Assembly (NCBI GenBank): GCA_021166725.1
Contig: JAJPES010000060.1
Span: forward strand, 50,232 to 114,231
From: Burkholderiaceae bacterium
Lineage (GTDB): Bacteria > Pseudomonadota > Gammaproteobacteria > Burkholderiales > Burkholderiaceae_E
Length of the DNA stretch: 64,000 nucleotides
Direction: 5' to 3'
The position numbers were made by a program, and so were the translations under genes. Positions 8,773 through 17,580 of this stretch are shown here, piece by piece. The notes beneath the pieces were generated by a model. It searched no databases. It was not told where the DNA came from and worked only from the letters and a program-made list of their open reading frames with translations. Every line of letters begins with the position of its first letter. Within the stretch, counting starts at the first letter, position 1.

Positions 8773-8934
8773 AGTGCAGTGTTTCGCGCTGATCACCACT
8801 TATGAGCCGCGTCTTCGCCCTCGCAGCGGCGTTGCAAATCCTCGCGATGCCAACCGGCATCGCTGCGTTTTGCGCTTTGCTGCAAGGGCGAATCCGCTGG
8901 CTCATAAGCGGCGCTCAGCACGAAACACTGCACT
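8773..8934. repeat. 162-bp near-palindrome (long hairpin or MITE-like element) between manC and thpR
   Basis: Arms 8773-8851 and 8856-8934 are reverse complements around a 4-base loop (AACC). The outer 14 bases match exactly (AGTGCAGTGTTTCG), the next 20 or so are largely paired, a diverged middle segment contains a one-base offset, and the 8 bp at the apex match (GCGATGCC). It fills the whole gap between the manC stop codon, which it overlaps, and one base before the thpR ATG. I see no target-site duplication and no second copy in the window. Confidence 0.85.
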
Positions 8935-10270
8935 AGCCGCCGGTGGGGCGCCCGTATGCGTCGTCGAAACGGACGATGTCGTCCTCGCCGAGATAGTCGC
9001 CGCATTGCACCTCGATCATCACCAGCGGCACGACGCCCGGGTTCTCCAGGCGATGCCGCGTTCCGATCGGGATGTAGGTCGATTCGTTGGCGGCGACCAG
9101 GTGTACGCGCTCGTCGCATTGCACTTTCGCGGTGCCCGAGACGACGATCCAGTGCTCGCTGCGATGGTGGTGCATCTGCAGCGACAGGCGCTCCTTCGGC
9201 TTGACCTCGATGCGCTTGATCTTGAAGCGCGGGCCCTCCTGCAGCACGGTGTACGTGCCCCAGGGCCGCGCGACGGTGCGGTGCAGCCGCGCCGCCTCGT
9301 GGCCGCTGGACTTCAGTCGTTCGACGATCGCGCGCACCTGCTGGCTCGCGTCCTTGTCGGCGACGAGCAGCGCATCGGGCGTGTCGACGATCAGCAGGTT
9401 CTCGACGCCCACGGCGGCGACGAGCCGGTCTTCGCTCTGCACGTGGGTGTTCTTCGCATCCTGCAGCAGCGCCTCGCCGACGGTGGTGTTGCCGTCGGCG
9501 TCGGGCTGGAGTTCTTCGGCGACCGCCTTCCACGAGCCGATGTCGCTCCAGTGGAACGCGGCCGGCAGCACGACGACATCGTCGGCCTTCTCCATCACCG
9601 CGTAGTCGATCGAGATTTCCGGGCACGCGACGAAGGGCTGCTCGGCGATCGGAAGCTTCTCGTCGCTGGCGTCGGCACGACTCGCTTCCCAGGCGGCGCG
9701 CGCCGATGCGAGCAGTTCCGGTGCGTGCACCTGCATCGCGTCGAGGATCGTCTGCGCGCGGAAGCAGAACATGCCGCTGTTCCAGACGAAGCCGCCGTCG
9801 GCGAGGAACTGCACGGCAAGCGCGGCGTCGGGCTTCTCGACGAAGCGGCGCACGGCGCGCGCCTCTCCGCCCAGCGCGTCGCCCATCTCGATGTAGCCGA
9901 AGCCCGTCTCGGGAACGCTCGGTCGGATGCCGAACAGCACGATCGATCCGGCCGCCGCCAGCTCCGCGGCCTGGCGCGCGAGCGCGACGGCGGGTGCGGT
10001 GTTGCGGCCCACCGGCTCGAGGAGCTGCGTGACCCGCACGCCGCGCGCGCCCGGGCAGCCGTCGACTTCCTCGCGCGTCTTGAAGAAGTATTCGCGGTTG
10101 GTGACGATTGCCGCGCGCCCGCCGTCGGCCAGCGGCAGTGCACGGTCGAGCGTTCGCTGCAGCAGGCTCGACGCGCCGCCGAGCTTCATGAACGGCTTCG
10201 GGAAGGCCTCGCGCGAAACCGGCCACAGGCGTGTTCCGGCTCCGCCGGAAAGGACGACGGGGATCAGCAT
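8933..10270 (-). CDS. manC: Bifunctional mannose-1-phosphate guanylyltransferase / mannose-6-phosphate isomerase
   Basis: Makes GDP-mannose for surface polysaccharide and, in the same chain, interconverts fructose-6-P and mannose-6-P. The N-terminal nucleotidyltransferase shows the pyrophosphorylase signature (VLSGGAGTRLWPVSRE, residues 7-22) and FVEKPD. The C-terminal cupin shows RPWGTY, QMHHHRSEHW with metal-binding histidines, and GTRHRLENPG. The 445-residue length is that of type II enzymes. The ATG at 10270 (MLIPVVLSGG) is chosen because the protein normally begins there. A TACAAT hexamer seven bases upstream suggests a very short or absent leader. Divergent from galE. Confidence 0.93.
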   Translation of the reverse strand: MLIPVVLSGGAGTRLWPVSREAFPKPFMKLGGASSLLQRTLDRALPLADGGRAAIVTNREYFFKTREEVDGCPGARGVRVTQLLEPVGRNTAPAVALARQAAELAAAGSIVLFGIRPSVPETGFGYIEMGDALGGEARAVRRFVEKPDAALAVQFLADGGFVWNSGMFCFRAQTILDAMQVHAPELLASARAAWEASRADASDEKLPIAEQPFVACPEISIDYAVMEKADDVVVLPAAFHWSDIGSWKAVAEELQPDADGNTTVGEALLQDAKNTHVQSEDRLVAAVGVENLLIVDTPDALLVADKDASQQVRAIVERLKSSGHEAARLHRTVARPWGTYTVLQEGPRFKIKRIEVKPKERLSLQMHHHRSEHWIVVSGTAKVQCDERVHLVAANESTYIPIGTRHRLENPGVVPLVMIEVQCGDYLGEDDIVRFDDAYGRPTGG

Positions 10271-10368
10271 GCGCGCGATTGTAAGGGTCGGCGTTTCGCC
10301 CGCATGCGAAACTTGACACGACCAACGGTCGCGCACGACGCGCGGCATGGCTTGCGGGAGCAGCGGCT

Positions 10369-11397
10369 TTGGCGAGGACGACTGGATCGGTGCTGGTGAC
10401 GGGCGGTGCCGGGTACATCGGCTCGCATACGGTACTCGAGTTGCTGCAGGCGGGCTGGGACGTCGTGGTCGTCGACAACCTGTCCAACGCCAGCGCCGAG
10501 TCGCTGCAACGCGTGTCGGCGATCACCGGGCGCGAAGCGCCGCTCGTCGTCGCCGACATCCGCGACGTGCAGGCAATCGGCGGCGTGTTCGGTTCGCGCC
10601 GCTTCGACGCGGTCGTGCACTTCGCCGGGTTGAAGGCGGTCGGCGAGTCGGTGGCCGATCCGCTTTCGTACTACGACAACAACGTCGGCGGCTCGGTCGC
10701 GCTGCTGCAGGCGATGGACGCGGCCGGCGTTCGTCGCATCGTGTTCAGCTCGTCGGCCACGGTCTACGGCGATCCCGTGTCGGTTCCGATCGGCGAGCAG
10801 GCGCGGGTGGCGCCGACCAATCCGTACGGTCACAGCAAGGCGATGATCGAGCAGATCCTGCTTGACCTCGCCGCTTCCGATCCGGCCTGGTCGGTCGGCA
10901 TCCTGCGCTATTTCAATCCGGTGGGTGCGCACGAGAGCGGCCGCATCGGCGAGGATCCGCGCGGCGTGCCGAACAACCTCATGCCGTACGTCAGCCAGGT
11001 CGCGGTCGGCCGGCTCCCGCAGTTGTCGGTGTTCGGCAGCGACTGGCCGACGCCGGACGGTACCGGCGTGCGCGACTACATCCACGTCGTCGATCTCGCG
11101 CGCGGCCACCTCGCAGCGCTTGCGCGCGCGCGCGAGCACCGGGGCGTCTTCACGGTGAACCTGGGCACCGGCAGCGGCTGCTCGGTGCTCGGACTGGTGC
11201 GCGCCTTCGAGCGCGCGAGCGGGCGCCCGGTGCCGTACCGGCTCGTCGATCGTCGCCCGGGCGACGTCGCGCAGTGCTTTGCGGATCCGTCGCGCGCCGA
11301 GGCCCTGCTCGGCTGGCGCGCCGAATACGACATCGAGCGGATGTGCGCGGATTCCTGGCGCTGGCAGCAGGCGAATCCGCGCGGCTACGAACGCTGA
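10369..11397 (+). CDS. galE: UDP-glucose 4-epimerase
   Basis: NAD-dependent short-chain dehydrogenase that interconverts UDP-glucose and UDP-galactose. The Rossmann motif GGAGYIGSHT and the catalytic Y-x-x-x-K (NPYGHSKAM) with the upstream SSSATVYG serine are visible; length 342. The likely start is a TTG at 10369, eight bases after GGGAG, giving (M)ARTTGSVLVTGGAG; no ATG is well placed. Divergently arranged with manC across about 100 bp, so the two sugar-nucleotide genes may share control. Confidence 0.94.
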   Translation: MARTTGSVLVTGGAGYIGSHTVLELLQAGWDVVVVDNLSNASAESLQRVSAITGREAPLVVADIRDVQAIGGVFGSRRFDAVVHFAGLKAVGESVADPLSYYDNNVGGSVALLQAMDAAGVRRIVFSSSATVYGDPVSVPIGEQARVAPTNPYGHSKAMIEQILLDLAASDPAWSVGILRYFNPVGAHESGRIGEDPRGVPNNLMPYVSQVAVGRLPQLSVFGSDWPTPDGTGVRDYIHVVDLARGHLAALARAREHRGVFTVNLGTGSGCSVLGLVRAFERASGRPVPYRLVDRRPGDVAQCFADPSRAEALLGWRAEYDIERMCADSWRWQQANPRGYER

Positions 11398-11426
11398 TCG
11401 CGCACGCCTGCCGCCTGCCGTGGCTT

Positions 11427-11451
11427 GTGCGCGCGACTGCTTCGCGCGCAC
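11427..11451. terminator. Perfect 10-bp hairpin between convergent galE and the lipoprotein gene
   Basis: GTGCGCGCGA, loop CTGCT, then TCGCGCGCAC: a perfect 10-bp stem 30 bp after the galE stop and 13 bp before the convergent lipoprotein stop. It lacks a T-tract on either strand, so it may be a weak or factor-assisted terminator, or simply protect 3' ends. Confidence 0.5.
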
Positions 11452-11463
11452 GGCGTTCGCGCG

Positions 11464-12441
11464 CTACAGCGCACCGACGGGCACCTCGTCGAAAGTCTTC
11501 TCGAACGTGCCGTCGCCGTCGGCGTCGAGCCGGATCGTGAAGTGATCCGGCGACGAGACGATGGCGAGCGCGTGGCTCGATTCGGCTCCGGCAATGCGCA
11601 TCGCACCCGCATCCAGCCGCGACGCGGCACCGCTGAACGGCGTTTCGGTGCTGACATCGACCGACACCCCATCGGCGCTGTCGGCCACGCGGCCCTGCAG
11701 CGTGTAGCGGAACTCGTCTGTCATGAAGCGGATCTCGGCGCGCGAGTTCACGTTCTGCAACGTGGCCGTTCGCCCGTTCTCCGCGATCCGCAGCGATACC
11801 TCCGTGAGATCGATGGCGACGAAAGCGGCGGAATCGATGGTCGCCGGCATCGCCAGCCGGAAGCTGCCGTCGATTTGTCCGGTGTCGGTGCCGTCGGTCA
11901 TCCGGAAGCCGTCGAACGCAAAGCGCGCGCTGGTCCGGGCGTCGAGCGAGAGCTCGTCGATCTTCATGATGCCGTCCAGTTGGACGCCCTGCTCGACGCA
12001 GGCGTCGAAGGTGGCGGTGACCCGATCGCCGCTGCTGACCCGGTCGGGTTGCTGAACGTCGGCGACCACATGGACCGCTCCCGAACTGCACGGGAGGGTT
12101 TCGCTCAGTGCCGCCTTCGTGGCGAGTCCGGCGCCCGAGTCCGTGGCCGCCGGCAGCCGGCTCGTGAAGTCGCTCAGTCTTTGCACCGAGAAGGCGACCA
12201 GGCCCTTTCGCCTCGCGCCAGTGGATTTCGGCGCCGCCAGCCCGCCGGCGAGGTCGGAGGACACGTGGCTTGCCTCGTACAGTGACGCGGCCGCGCGATA
12301 GACGGTGCCGACCGACTTCTGTGCGTTCGCTTCGGTGATCCTGGTCAATTCCGGCGCGGTCGGGCCCTCGTCGCCGCCGCCACCGCCGCATCCGTGAAGC
12401 GCCACTGCCGATGCGAGGATCAGGGCGATCTTCGTTCTCAT
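11464..12441 (-). CDS. Hypothetical lipoprotein
   Basis: The 325-residue protein starts with a lipoprotein signal (MRTKIALILASAVALHGC), with the acylated cysteine at residue 18 followed by a Gly-rich linker (GGGGGDEG). The rest is rich in beta-strand-like alternation. A possible calcium-loop-like stretch, LDADGDGTFEKTFDE, occurs at the C-terminus. I recognise no family. It is probably anchored in the outer membrane or facing the periplasm. Convergent with galE and divergent from the small protein at 12692. Confidence 0.75.
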   Translation of the reverse strand: MRTKIALILASAVALHGCGGGGGDEGPTAPELTRITEANAQKSVGTVYRAAASLYEASHVSSDLAGGLAAPKSTGARRKGLVAFSVQRLSDFTSRLPAATDSGAGLATKAALSETLPCSSGAVHVVADVQQPDRVSSGDRVTATFDACVEQGVQLDGIMKIDELSLDARTSARFAFDGFRMTDGTDTGQIDGSFRLAMPATIDSAAFVAIDLTEVSLRIAENGRTATLQNVNSRAEIRFMTDEFRYTLQGRVADSADGVSVDVSTETPFSGAASRLDAGAMRIAGAESSHALAIVSSPDHFTIRLDADGDGTFEKTFDEVPVGAL

Positions 12442-12645
12442 TTGCTTGCCTTGTTTTCGAGCTTCCCGTTCTTGTCCCGGGGAGATGGACAGCGGCGAGC
12501 TGAAGCTCGCGCCGAACGAATTTCTAGAACTTCTTCCGCGTCCCGGCCCTGATGCCGGGCAAGGTTGCGCTGTCCGTTCGGCCTATTGACGGCAGGCGCC
12601 AGCCATGCGGGTCCCCGATTTGCCGTGTCGATACTCCGATCGCGT

Positions 12646-12668
12646 CCAGGAGGCCGACAGCCTCCTGG
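12646..12668 (+). promoter_or_regulatory. 9-bp hairpin in the 5' leader of the small gene at 12692
   Basis: CCAGGAGGC, loop CGACA, GCCTCCTGG is a perfect 9-bp stem 23 bp before the ATG at 12692. The left arm contains an AGGAGG-like sequence, but the gene's own Shine-Dalgarno (AGAGGAAG) lies downstream of the hairpin. It may affect translation or transcript stability; no function can be assigned. Confidence 0.35.
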
Positions 12669-12691
12669 CGATCTGCCGTGAAGAGGAAGCG

Positions 12692-12958
12692 ATGAAGCAC
12701 GACAAGACGCAGCATTCCGCGACTCCTGCAAAGGATCATTCGCGCGTCCAGGGCGAAGGCGACTACGAAGCCGCGCGTCACTACCGCAAGGACGTCGAGG
12801 CGTTCGTCGAGTCGGGGAAGGTCGGTGAGGCGATGAAGGACGCCGCACCGCGCAACGACGACGAGGCCCGACAGATGGAGCAGGCGGAAAAGGCCGGCAA
12901 GGCGCGTTCGAAAGGCGAGGATCCGGCGCTGGACAAGGGCCGGCGCACGAAGCACTGA
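12692..12958 (+). CDS. Small highly charged protein of unknown function
   Basis: 88 residues, starting MKHDKTQHSATPAKDHSRV, rich in Lys, Glu, Asp and Ala with no hydrophobic segment, so soluble and probably largely disordered or helical. The core YEAARHYRKDVEAFVESGKV and the acidic-basic tail resemble small proteins common in Burkholderiales without known function (recollection of the family, not checked). The start is set by AGAGGAAG at good spacing. An in-frame ATG at 12605 would extend it, but lies before a hairpin. It stands alone between the lipoprotein and panC. Confidence 0.7.
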   Translation: MKHDKTQHSATPAKDHSRVQGEGDYEAARHYRKDVEAFVESGKVGEAMKDAAPRNDDEARQMEQAEKAGKARSKGEDPALDKGRRTKH

Positions 12959-13008
12959 TCAACGCGCCGTGGGCGGCGCTCGCCGGGCGACCCGGCGAGC
13001 GCCGCGCA

Positions 13009-13890
13009 TCAGAACTCGATGTTGTCGATCAACCGGGTGCTGCCGATGCGCGCGGCGCCGAGTGCCACCAGCGACTCGCGTTGCGCGAGGTCCGCGCTGC
13101 CCGGAGCGGCGAGATCGTCGCGGCGCCGGACGCTCAGGTAATCCGGCGCCCAGCCCCGCGCGCGCAGCGCGTCGATTGCCTCGCGCTCGAGCGCCTGCAG
13201 CGCACGGCGGACGGCTTCGTCGTCCAGCGGCTGCGAAGGCCGAGACCTTGCCAGCTCTCGGGTGCGATCGACCAGCGCCAGCAGCGCGCGGTGCAGCGCG
13301 GGTGCCTGCGCGCGTTGCGCGGCATCGAGATAGCCGTTGCGCGACGACATCGCGAGCCCATCGGTTTCGCGCGAGGTTTCGCCGGGCAGGATGCGGATCG
13401 GCAGGGCGAACTGCTCGACCATCTTTCGCACGACGAGCAGCTGCTGGTAGTCCTTGCGCCCGAAGACGGCGACCGCCGGTTGAACGCAGCCGAACAGCTT
13501 CAGCACGACGGTGGCTACACCTTCGAAGAAGCCGGGGCGGAATTCGCCTTCGAGGATGTCGCCCAGCCCGGCCGGCGTGGCGACGCGAAAGGTTTGCGGC
13601 ACAGGATAGAGCTCGGTCTCGTCGGGCGCGAAGACCAGGTCGCAGCCGGCAGCGCGCAACTCGTCGCAGTCGCGCTCGAAGGTGCGCGGATAGCGGCCGA
13701 AGTCTTCGTTGGGGCCGAACTGCAGGCGGTTCACGAAGATGCTCGCCACGACCGGCTGGCCGTGCGCTTTCGCGATGCGCACCAGCGACAGATGACCCTC
13801 GTGCAGATTGCCCATCGTCGGCACGAAAGAGGTGCGTGCGCTGCCGCGCAGCGCCTCGCGCAGGTCGACGATGCGCTCGACGACGCGCAA
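13009..13890 (-). CDS. panC: Pantothenate synthetase (pantoate--beta-alanine ligase)
   Basis: Condenses pantoate with beta-alanine using ATP, the last step of vitamin B5 synthesis for coenzyme A. It shows [13 protein letters not shown] (HIGH-type motif), [28 protein letters not shown] and the KMSKS equivalent MSSRNGYL. 293 residues, normal length. The start is TTG at 13890, supported by GGGGAG seven bases upstream that overlaps the end of the kinase gene. Last gene of the hda-panC operon. panB is not in the window. Confidence 0.95.
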   Translation of the reverse strand: MRVVERIVDLREALRGSARTSFVPTMGNLHEGHLSLVRIAKAHGQPVVASIFVNRLQFGPNEDFGRYPRTFERDCDELRAAGCDLVFAPDETELYPVPQTFRVATPAGLGDILEGEFRPGFFEGVATVVLKLFGCVQPAVAVFGRKDYQQLLVVRKMVEQFALPIRILPGETSRETDGLAMSSRNGYLDAAQRAQAPALHRALLALVDRTRELARSRPSQPLDDEAVRRALQALEREAIDALRARGWAPDYLSVRRRDDLAAPGSADLAQRESLVALGAARIGSTRLIDNIEF

Positions 13891-13894
13891 GTGC

Positions 13895-14566
13895 CTACTC
13901 CCCTACCGCGAAGAAGCTGCGTCGCCCGCGCATCTCGACGAGCTGGCGCACGAGCATGCCGAAGTCGTCGTCGCTGTCGATCGGGTTCAGATGCTCGGTG
14001 TTCACGATCAGCACAGGCGCAGCGTCGTAATGATGGAAATAGCGACTGTACCCCTCGGCCAGTTCGCGCAGGTACGTTTCGGAGATCGCCGCTTCCATCT
14101 CGACGCCGCGCTTGCGCACGCGCTCGACGAGCGTGTCGGGCTGCGCCTGCAGATAGATGACGAGGTCCGGCGTGGGTGCCTGCGGACGCAGGCTCTCGAA
14201 GATCTGCCGATACAGCGCCAGCTCGTCGTCGGCCAGCGTGAGGCGTGCGAACAGCGGGTCCTTGTCGAGCAGGAAGTCGCCCACCGCCGAATGCGAAAAT
14301 AATTCGTGCTGCGCGAGGTCGCGCAACTGGTTCACGCGCTGGAACAGGAAGAACAGCTGCGTGGGCAACGCGTAGCGGCGCGCGTCGCGGTAGAAACGTT
14401 CGAGAAAGGGATTCGCGGTCGGGTCTTCGAGCACGAGCTTCGCGCCGAAGCGTTCCGACAGCCTATTGGCCAGCGAGGTCTTCCCGGCGCCGATCGGGCC
14501 TTCGACGACGATGTGGCGGTACTTCTCGAACGGGGAGGGCCCGGCGGGAGAGACGGTGACGGTCAT
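13895..14566 (-). CDS. Deoxynucleoside kinase family protein
   Basis: The 223-residue protein begins near residue 18 with a P-loop, [16 protein letters not shown], and continues with [13 protein letters not shown] and [15 protein letters not shown], the pattern of deoxyadenosine/deoxyguanosine kinases. These phosphorylate deoxynucleosides for salvage. Its ATG overlaps the stop of the DMT-family gene (ATGA). In related genomes a kinase of this type sits between folK and the pantothenate genes, as here. The exact nucleoside preference cannot be read from the sequence. Confidence 0.88.
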   Translation of the reverse strand: MTVTVSPAGPSPFEKYRHIVVEGPIGAGKTSLANRLSERFGAKLVLEDPTANPFLERFYRDARRYALPTQLFFLFQRVNQLRDLAQHELFSHSAVGDFLLDKDPLFARLTLADDELALYRQIFESLRPQAPTPDLVIYLQAQPDTLVERVRKRGVEMEAAISETYLRELAEGYSRYFHHYDAAPVLIVNTEHLNPIDSDDDFGMLVRQLVEMRGRRSFFAVGE

Positions 14567-14913
14567 GAGCGGAAGGCGAAGTAGACGGCGCCGAGCAGGC
14601 ACAGCGCCGCCCACAGGTAGTCGAGCTTCAGCGACTGCCCCATGTACAGCATCGCGAACGGCACGAACACGGACAGGGTGATCACTTCCTGCAGGATCTT
14701 CAGCTGCGGCAGCGTGAAATGACCGTAGCCGATGCGGTTCGCCGGCACCTGCAGCAGGTATTCGAAAAACGCGATCCCCCAGCTCGCGATCGCTGCGATC
14801 CACCAGGGGCGCGAAGCGAGATCCTTCAGATGCGCGTACCAGGCGAAAGTCATGAAGACGTTCGAGGCGACGAGCAGCGCGATCGTCTGCAGCGGGACGG
14901 GAAGTGCACTCAT
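14563..14913 (-). CDS. DMT-like small membrane protein (DUF486 family)
   Basis: 116 residues with four predicted membrane helices, the hallmark of DUF486: VASNVFMTFAWYAHLKDL, WIAAIASWGIAFFEYLLQVP, and a final helix ending AVYFAFRS. The protein resembles a half-size drug/metabolite transporter and may work as a dimer. Its substrate is unknown. It lies between folK and the kinase in the operon, with four-base overlaps at both ends. Confidence 0.87.
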   Translation of the reverse strand: MSALPVPLQTIALLVASNVFMTFAWYAHLKDLASRPWWIAAIASWGIAFFEYLLQVPANRIGYGHFTLPQLKILQEVITLSVFVPFAMLYMGQSLKLDYLWAALCLLGAVYFAFRS

Positions 14914-15428
14914 CGGGCGCCCGATGCGGAAAAGGGGAGCCGTCCCTTGCGTTCGATGCGCTGCGCGGAGAATGCGCGCAGCAGCGCGACGACGTTGCCG
15001 TGCCCCGGCACGTCGAGCGACGGGTCGAGCTCGGCGAGCGGGGCGAGGGCGAAGGCGCGTTCGTGCAGCCTCGGATGCGGCAGCTGCAGGGCGGGCGTGT
15101 CGATGCGCAACGGTACGCCGGCTTCGTCGATGCCGAGCAGGAAGTCGAGGTCGATGCGACGCGGCGCGTTGCGGTACGGACGCTCGCGCCCGAGCGCACG
15201 CTCGGCGTCGAGCAGCGCCTCGAGCAGCGCGTGCGGCGCGCGCTCGGTCGCCAGTTCGGCGACGGCGTTGAAGTAGTCGGGGCCCGAGGCATCGATCGGC
15301 GCGCTGCGGTAGAGCGACGAGCAGCGCACGACGTCGACGTCGTCGAGCGCATCGAGTCGGCCGAGAGCCTGCACGAAGGTGTCGGCGCCGTCGCCGAGAT
15401 TCGCGCCGAGCCCGATCCAGGCGCGCAT
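14910..15428 (-). CDS. folK: 2-amino-4-hydroxy-6-hydroxymethyldihydropteridine pyrophosphokinase
   Basis: HPPK transfers pyrophosphate from ATP to the pterin precursor in folate synthesis. Motifs visible in 172 residues: IGLGANLGDGADTF, the SSLYRSAP loop, the metal-binding RRIDLDFLLG and PHPRLHERAFALAPLAE. The ATG at 15428 shares its A with the pcnB stop (TGATG), and the 3' end overlaps the next gene, so folK is embedded in a translationally coupled operon. pcnB-folK adjacency is common in proteobacteria. Confidence 0.95.
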   Translation of the reverse strand: MRAWIGLGANLGDGADTFVQALGRLDALDDVDVVRCSSLYRSAPIDASGPDYFNAVAELATERAPHALLEALLDAERALGRERPYRNAPRRIDLDFLLGIDEAGVPLRIDTPALQLPHPRLHERAFALAPLAELDPSLDVPGHGNVVALLRAFSAQRIERKGRLPFSASGAR

Positions 15429-16858
15429 CAGGCGATCCGCGGCTCGGACTCCGTTGCGCCGCCGGCCGCTTCCGGAGCTCCACCGGCTTCGGACGCTGCG
15501 CCGTCGGCTTCGGACGTCTCGCCCGCCGCCTCGGATGCGCTGCTGCGTCGGCGACTGCGCCGCTTGCGCTTCTTCGCCGCCGTTGCGGAGGGTGTTGCAC
15601 GTTCGAGCATCGCCTGGCGTTGCGGCGAGTCGGCCTCGGAGAAGTCGAGCCACCACTGCCCGATCTCGGCAGGCAACTCCGCCGAGTCGCAACGAAGCAT
15701 GAGGAAGTCCCACCCGGCGCGAAAGCGCGGGTGCGCGACCAGCGCATGTGGCGAGCGGCCGGTGCGCCGTTCGAAGCGCGGCTGCATCATCCAGATCTCG
15801 CGCATGTCGCCGATGAAGCGGCGCTGGATCGCCAGGCGCCCGGCCTGCTCGTCGAGCACCGATTCGATCGCCGACGCAAGCGCAGGAATGCTGTGTTCGC
15901 CGCGCGCGATCGCCTCCTGCCAGCGCACGCGTACCGGCTGCCATAGCAGCGCCGCGAACAGGAACCCCGGCGACACGCTCTTGTCGGCGAGCACGCGCGC
16001 ATCGGTGGCGGCCAGCGCCGCCTGTACGAAGCGTTCGTCGTCGGGCTGCTCGAGGATGACGTCGAGCATCGGCAGCAGGCCGTGATGCAGGCCCTGGCGG
16101 CGCAATTCCTGCAGGCAGGCCATCGACTTGCCCGACAGCAGCAGCTTGAGCATCTCGTCGAACAGGCGCGCAGCCGGCACGTTGTGCAGCAGGTCCTTCA
16201 GTGCGCGGATCGGCTGCTGCGTCTTCGACTCGACTGCGAAGCCGAGCTTTGCGGTGAAGCGCGCCACGCGCAGCATGCGCACCGGATCTTCGCGATAACG
16301 CGTGGACGGCTCGCCGATCATGCGCAGCAGGCGGCGCTGCATGTCCTTCACGCCGTCGTGGTAGTCGAGCAGCGTATCGGAGACCGGATCGTAGTACAGC
16401 GCGTTGATCGTGAAGTCGCGCCGCGCGGCGTCCTCGGCCTGGGTTCCCCAGACGTTGTCGCGCAGCACGCGGCCGTGCTCGTCGGTTTCGGCCGCCGGTT
16501 GCATCGAGCGGAAGGTGGACACCTCGATCGTGTCGCGTCCGTGCAGCACGTGCACGATCTGGAAGCGCCGTCCGATGATCCGCGAGCGGCGAAAGAGCTT
16601 GCGCACCTGTTCGGGCGTGGCGTCGGTGGCGACGTCGAAGTCCTTCGGCTTCAGGCCGAGCAGCAGGTCGCGCACGCCGCCGCCGACGATCCACGCCTGG
16701 AACCCGCCCTGCTGCAGCGTTTCGCAGGTACGGATCGCCGCCTGCGAGACGTCGGCCAGCGGCATTCCCTGTTCGCTGCCGCGATAGCGTTTCGGACGCT
16801 TGCGCAGCGGCGAGCGGGACGTCTTCGCGAGCACGCGGTCGATGAGCTGGCGGATCAT
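15428..16858 (-). CDS. pcnB: Poly(A) polymerase I
   Basis: Adds 3' poly(A) tails to RNA, promoting decay by exonucleases. The nucleotidyltransferase signature IVGGGVRDLLLG and the DFDVATDA aspartates are at about residues 55-80, followed by RRDFTINALYYD and the RNA-binding helices (REDPVRMLRVARFTAKLGF). The C-terminal 60 residues are a basic stretch (KKRKRRSRRR) and an Ala/Glu/Gly-rich tail, plausible for RNA binding. Start at 16858 (MIRQLIDRVL) overlaps the HAD gene by ATGA. 476 residues. Confidence 0.94.
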   Translation of the reverse strand: MIRQLIDRVLAKTSRSPLRKRPKRYRGSEQGMPLADVSQAAIRTCETLQQGGFQAWIVGGGVRDLLLGLKPKDFDVATDATPEQVRKLFRRSRIIGRRFQIVHVLHGRDTIEVSTFRSMQPAAETDEHGRVLRDNVWGTQAEDAARRDFTINALYYDPVSDTLLDYHDGVKDMQRRLLRMIGEPSTRYREDPVRMLRVARFTAKLGFAVESKTQQPIRALKDLLHNVPAARLFDEMLKLLLSGKSMACLQELRRQGLHHGLLPMLDVILEQPDDERFVQAALAATDARVLADKSVSPGFLFAALLWQPVRVRWQEAIARGEHSIPALASAIESVLDEQAGRLAIQRRFIGDMREIWMMQPRFERRTGRSPHALVAHPRFRAGWDFLMLRCDSAELPAEIGQWWLDFSEADSPQRQAMLERATPSATAAKKRKRRSRRRSSASEAAGETSEADGAASEAGGAPEAAGGATESEPRIA

Positions 16859-17580
16859 TCGAACAGCCGGATCGTTCGCCAGCCACGCTCGCGCGCGAGC
16901 GCGGCGAGGCGGGCGTCGGGATTGGTGGCCACCGGATCGGTGACGCGCTCGAGCAGCGGCACGTCGTTGGTCGAGTCGCTGTAGAAGTGCGACTGCGCGA
17001 AGCCGCTCCACGAACGGCCGAGCGAGGCGAGCCACTCCGAGGTGCGTTGCACCTTGCCCTCGCGGAACGACGGCGTTCCCAGCGGTCGCCCGGTGTAGCG
17101 GCCGTCGGCCGTCTCGATGCGCGTGGCGATGAGGTGCTCGACGCCGAACTCGGCGGCAATCGGGCGCGTGACGAACTCGTTCGTGGCGGTGACGATCGCG
17201 CACAGGTCGCCGCGCGCGCGATGGCAATCGACGAGCCTGCGCGCGGCATCCACGATGCGCGGGCGGATGACCTCGTCGACGAAACGCTCGCGCCAGGCGT
17301 CGAGCTGCTCGACCGGATGGGCGGCGAGCGGCGCAAGCTGGAACGCGAGGAACTCGAGGATGTCGAGCGTTCCCGCGTGATACTGCTCGAAGAACGCGTC
17401 GTTGCGCCGGTCGTATTCGGCGCCGTCGACGACGCCGAGCCGGATCAGGAAGCGCGCCCACTCGTAGTCGCTGTCGATCGGCAGCAGCGTGTAGTCGAGG
17501 TCGAAGAGAGCGAGGTCGAAGGTCGCGACACCGGGCGATGCCGGGTCGGCGGGGGCGGAAAGAGTCGTCACGGTCGGCAT
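16855..17580 (-). CDS. HAD-superfamily hydrolase (subfamily IB, SerB-like)
   Basis: Predicted phosphatase of 241 residues with the DxDxT catalytic motif (LFDLDYTLLP), motif II threonine (IVTATNEF) and motif III/IV (SDSTNDVPLL). The helical cap between them is typical of HAD-IB phosphoserine-phosphatase-like enzymes such as those found next to pcnB in beta-proteobacteria. The substrate is unknown. The ATG at 17580 is part of a TAATG overlap with the hda stop, and its own stop overlaps pcnB. Confidence 0.9.
   Translation of the reverse strand: MPTVTTLSAPADPASPGVATFDLALFDLDYTLLPIDSDYEWARFLIRLGVVDGAEYDRRNDAFFEQYHAGTLDILEFLAFQLAPLAAHPVEQLDAWRERFVDEVIRPRIVDAARRLVDCHRARGDLCAIVTATNEFVTRPIAAEFGVEHLIATRIETADGRYTGRPLGTPSFREGKVQRTSEWLASLGRSWSGFAQSHFYSDSTNDVPLLERVTDPVATNPDARLAALARERGWRTIRLFE

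Noticed and set aside
10314..10319. TTGACA as -35 of a galE promoter
   Set aside because: The expected -10 position (about 10337) has no AT-rich hexamer.
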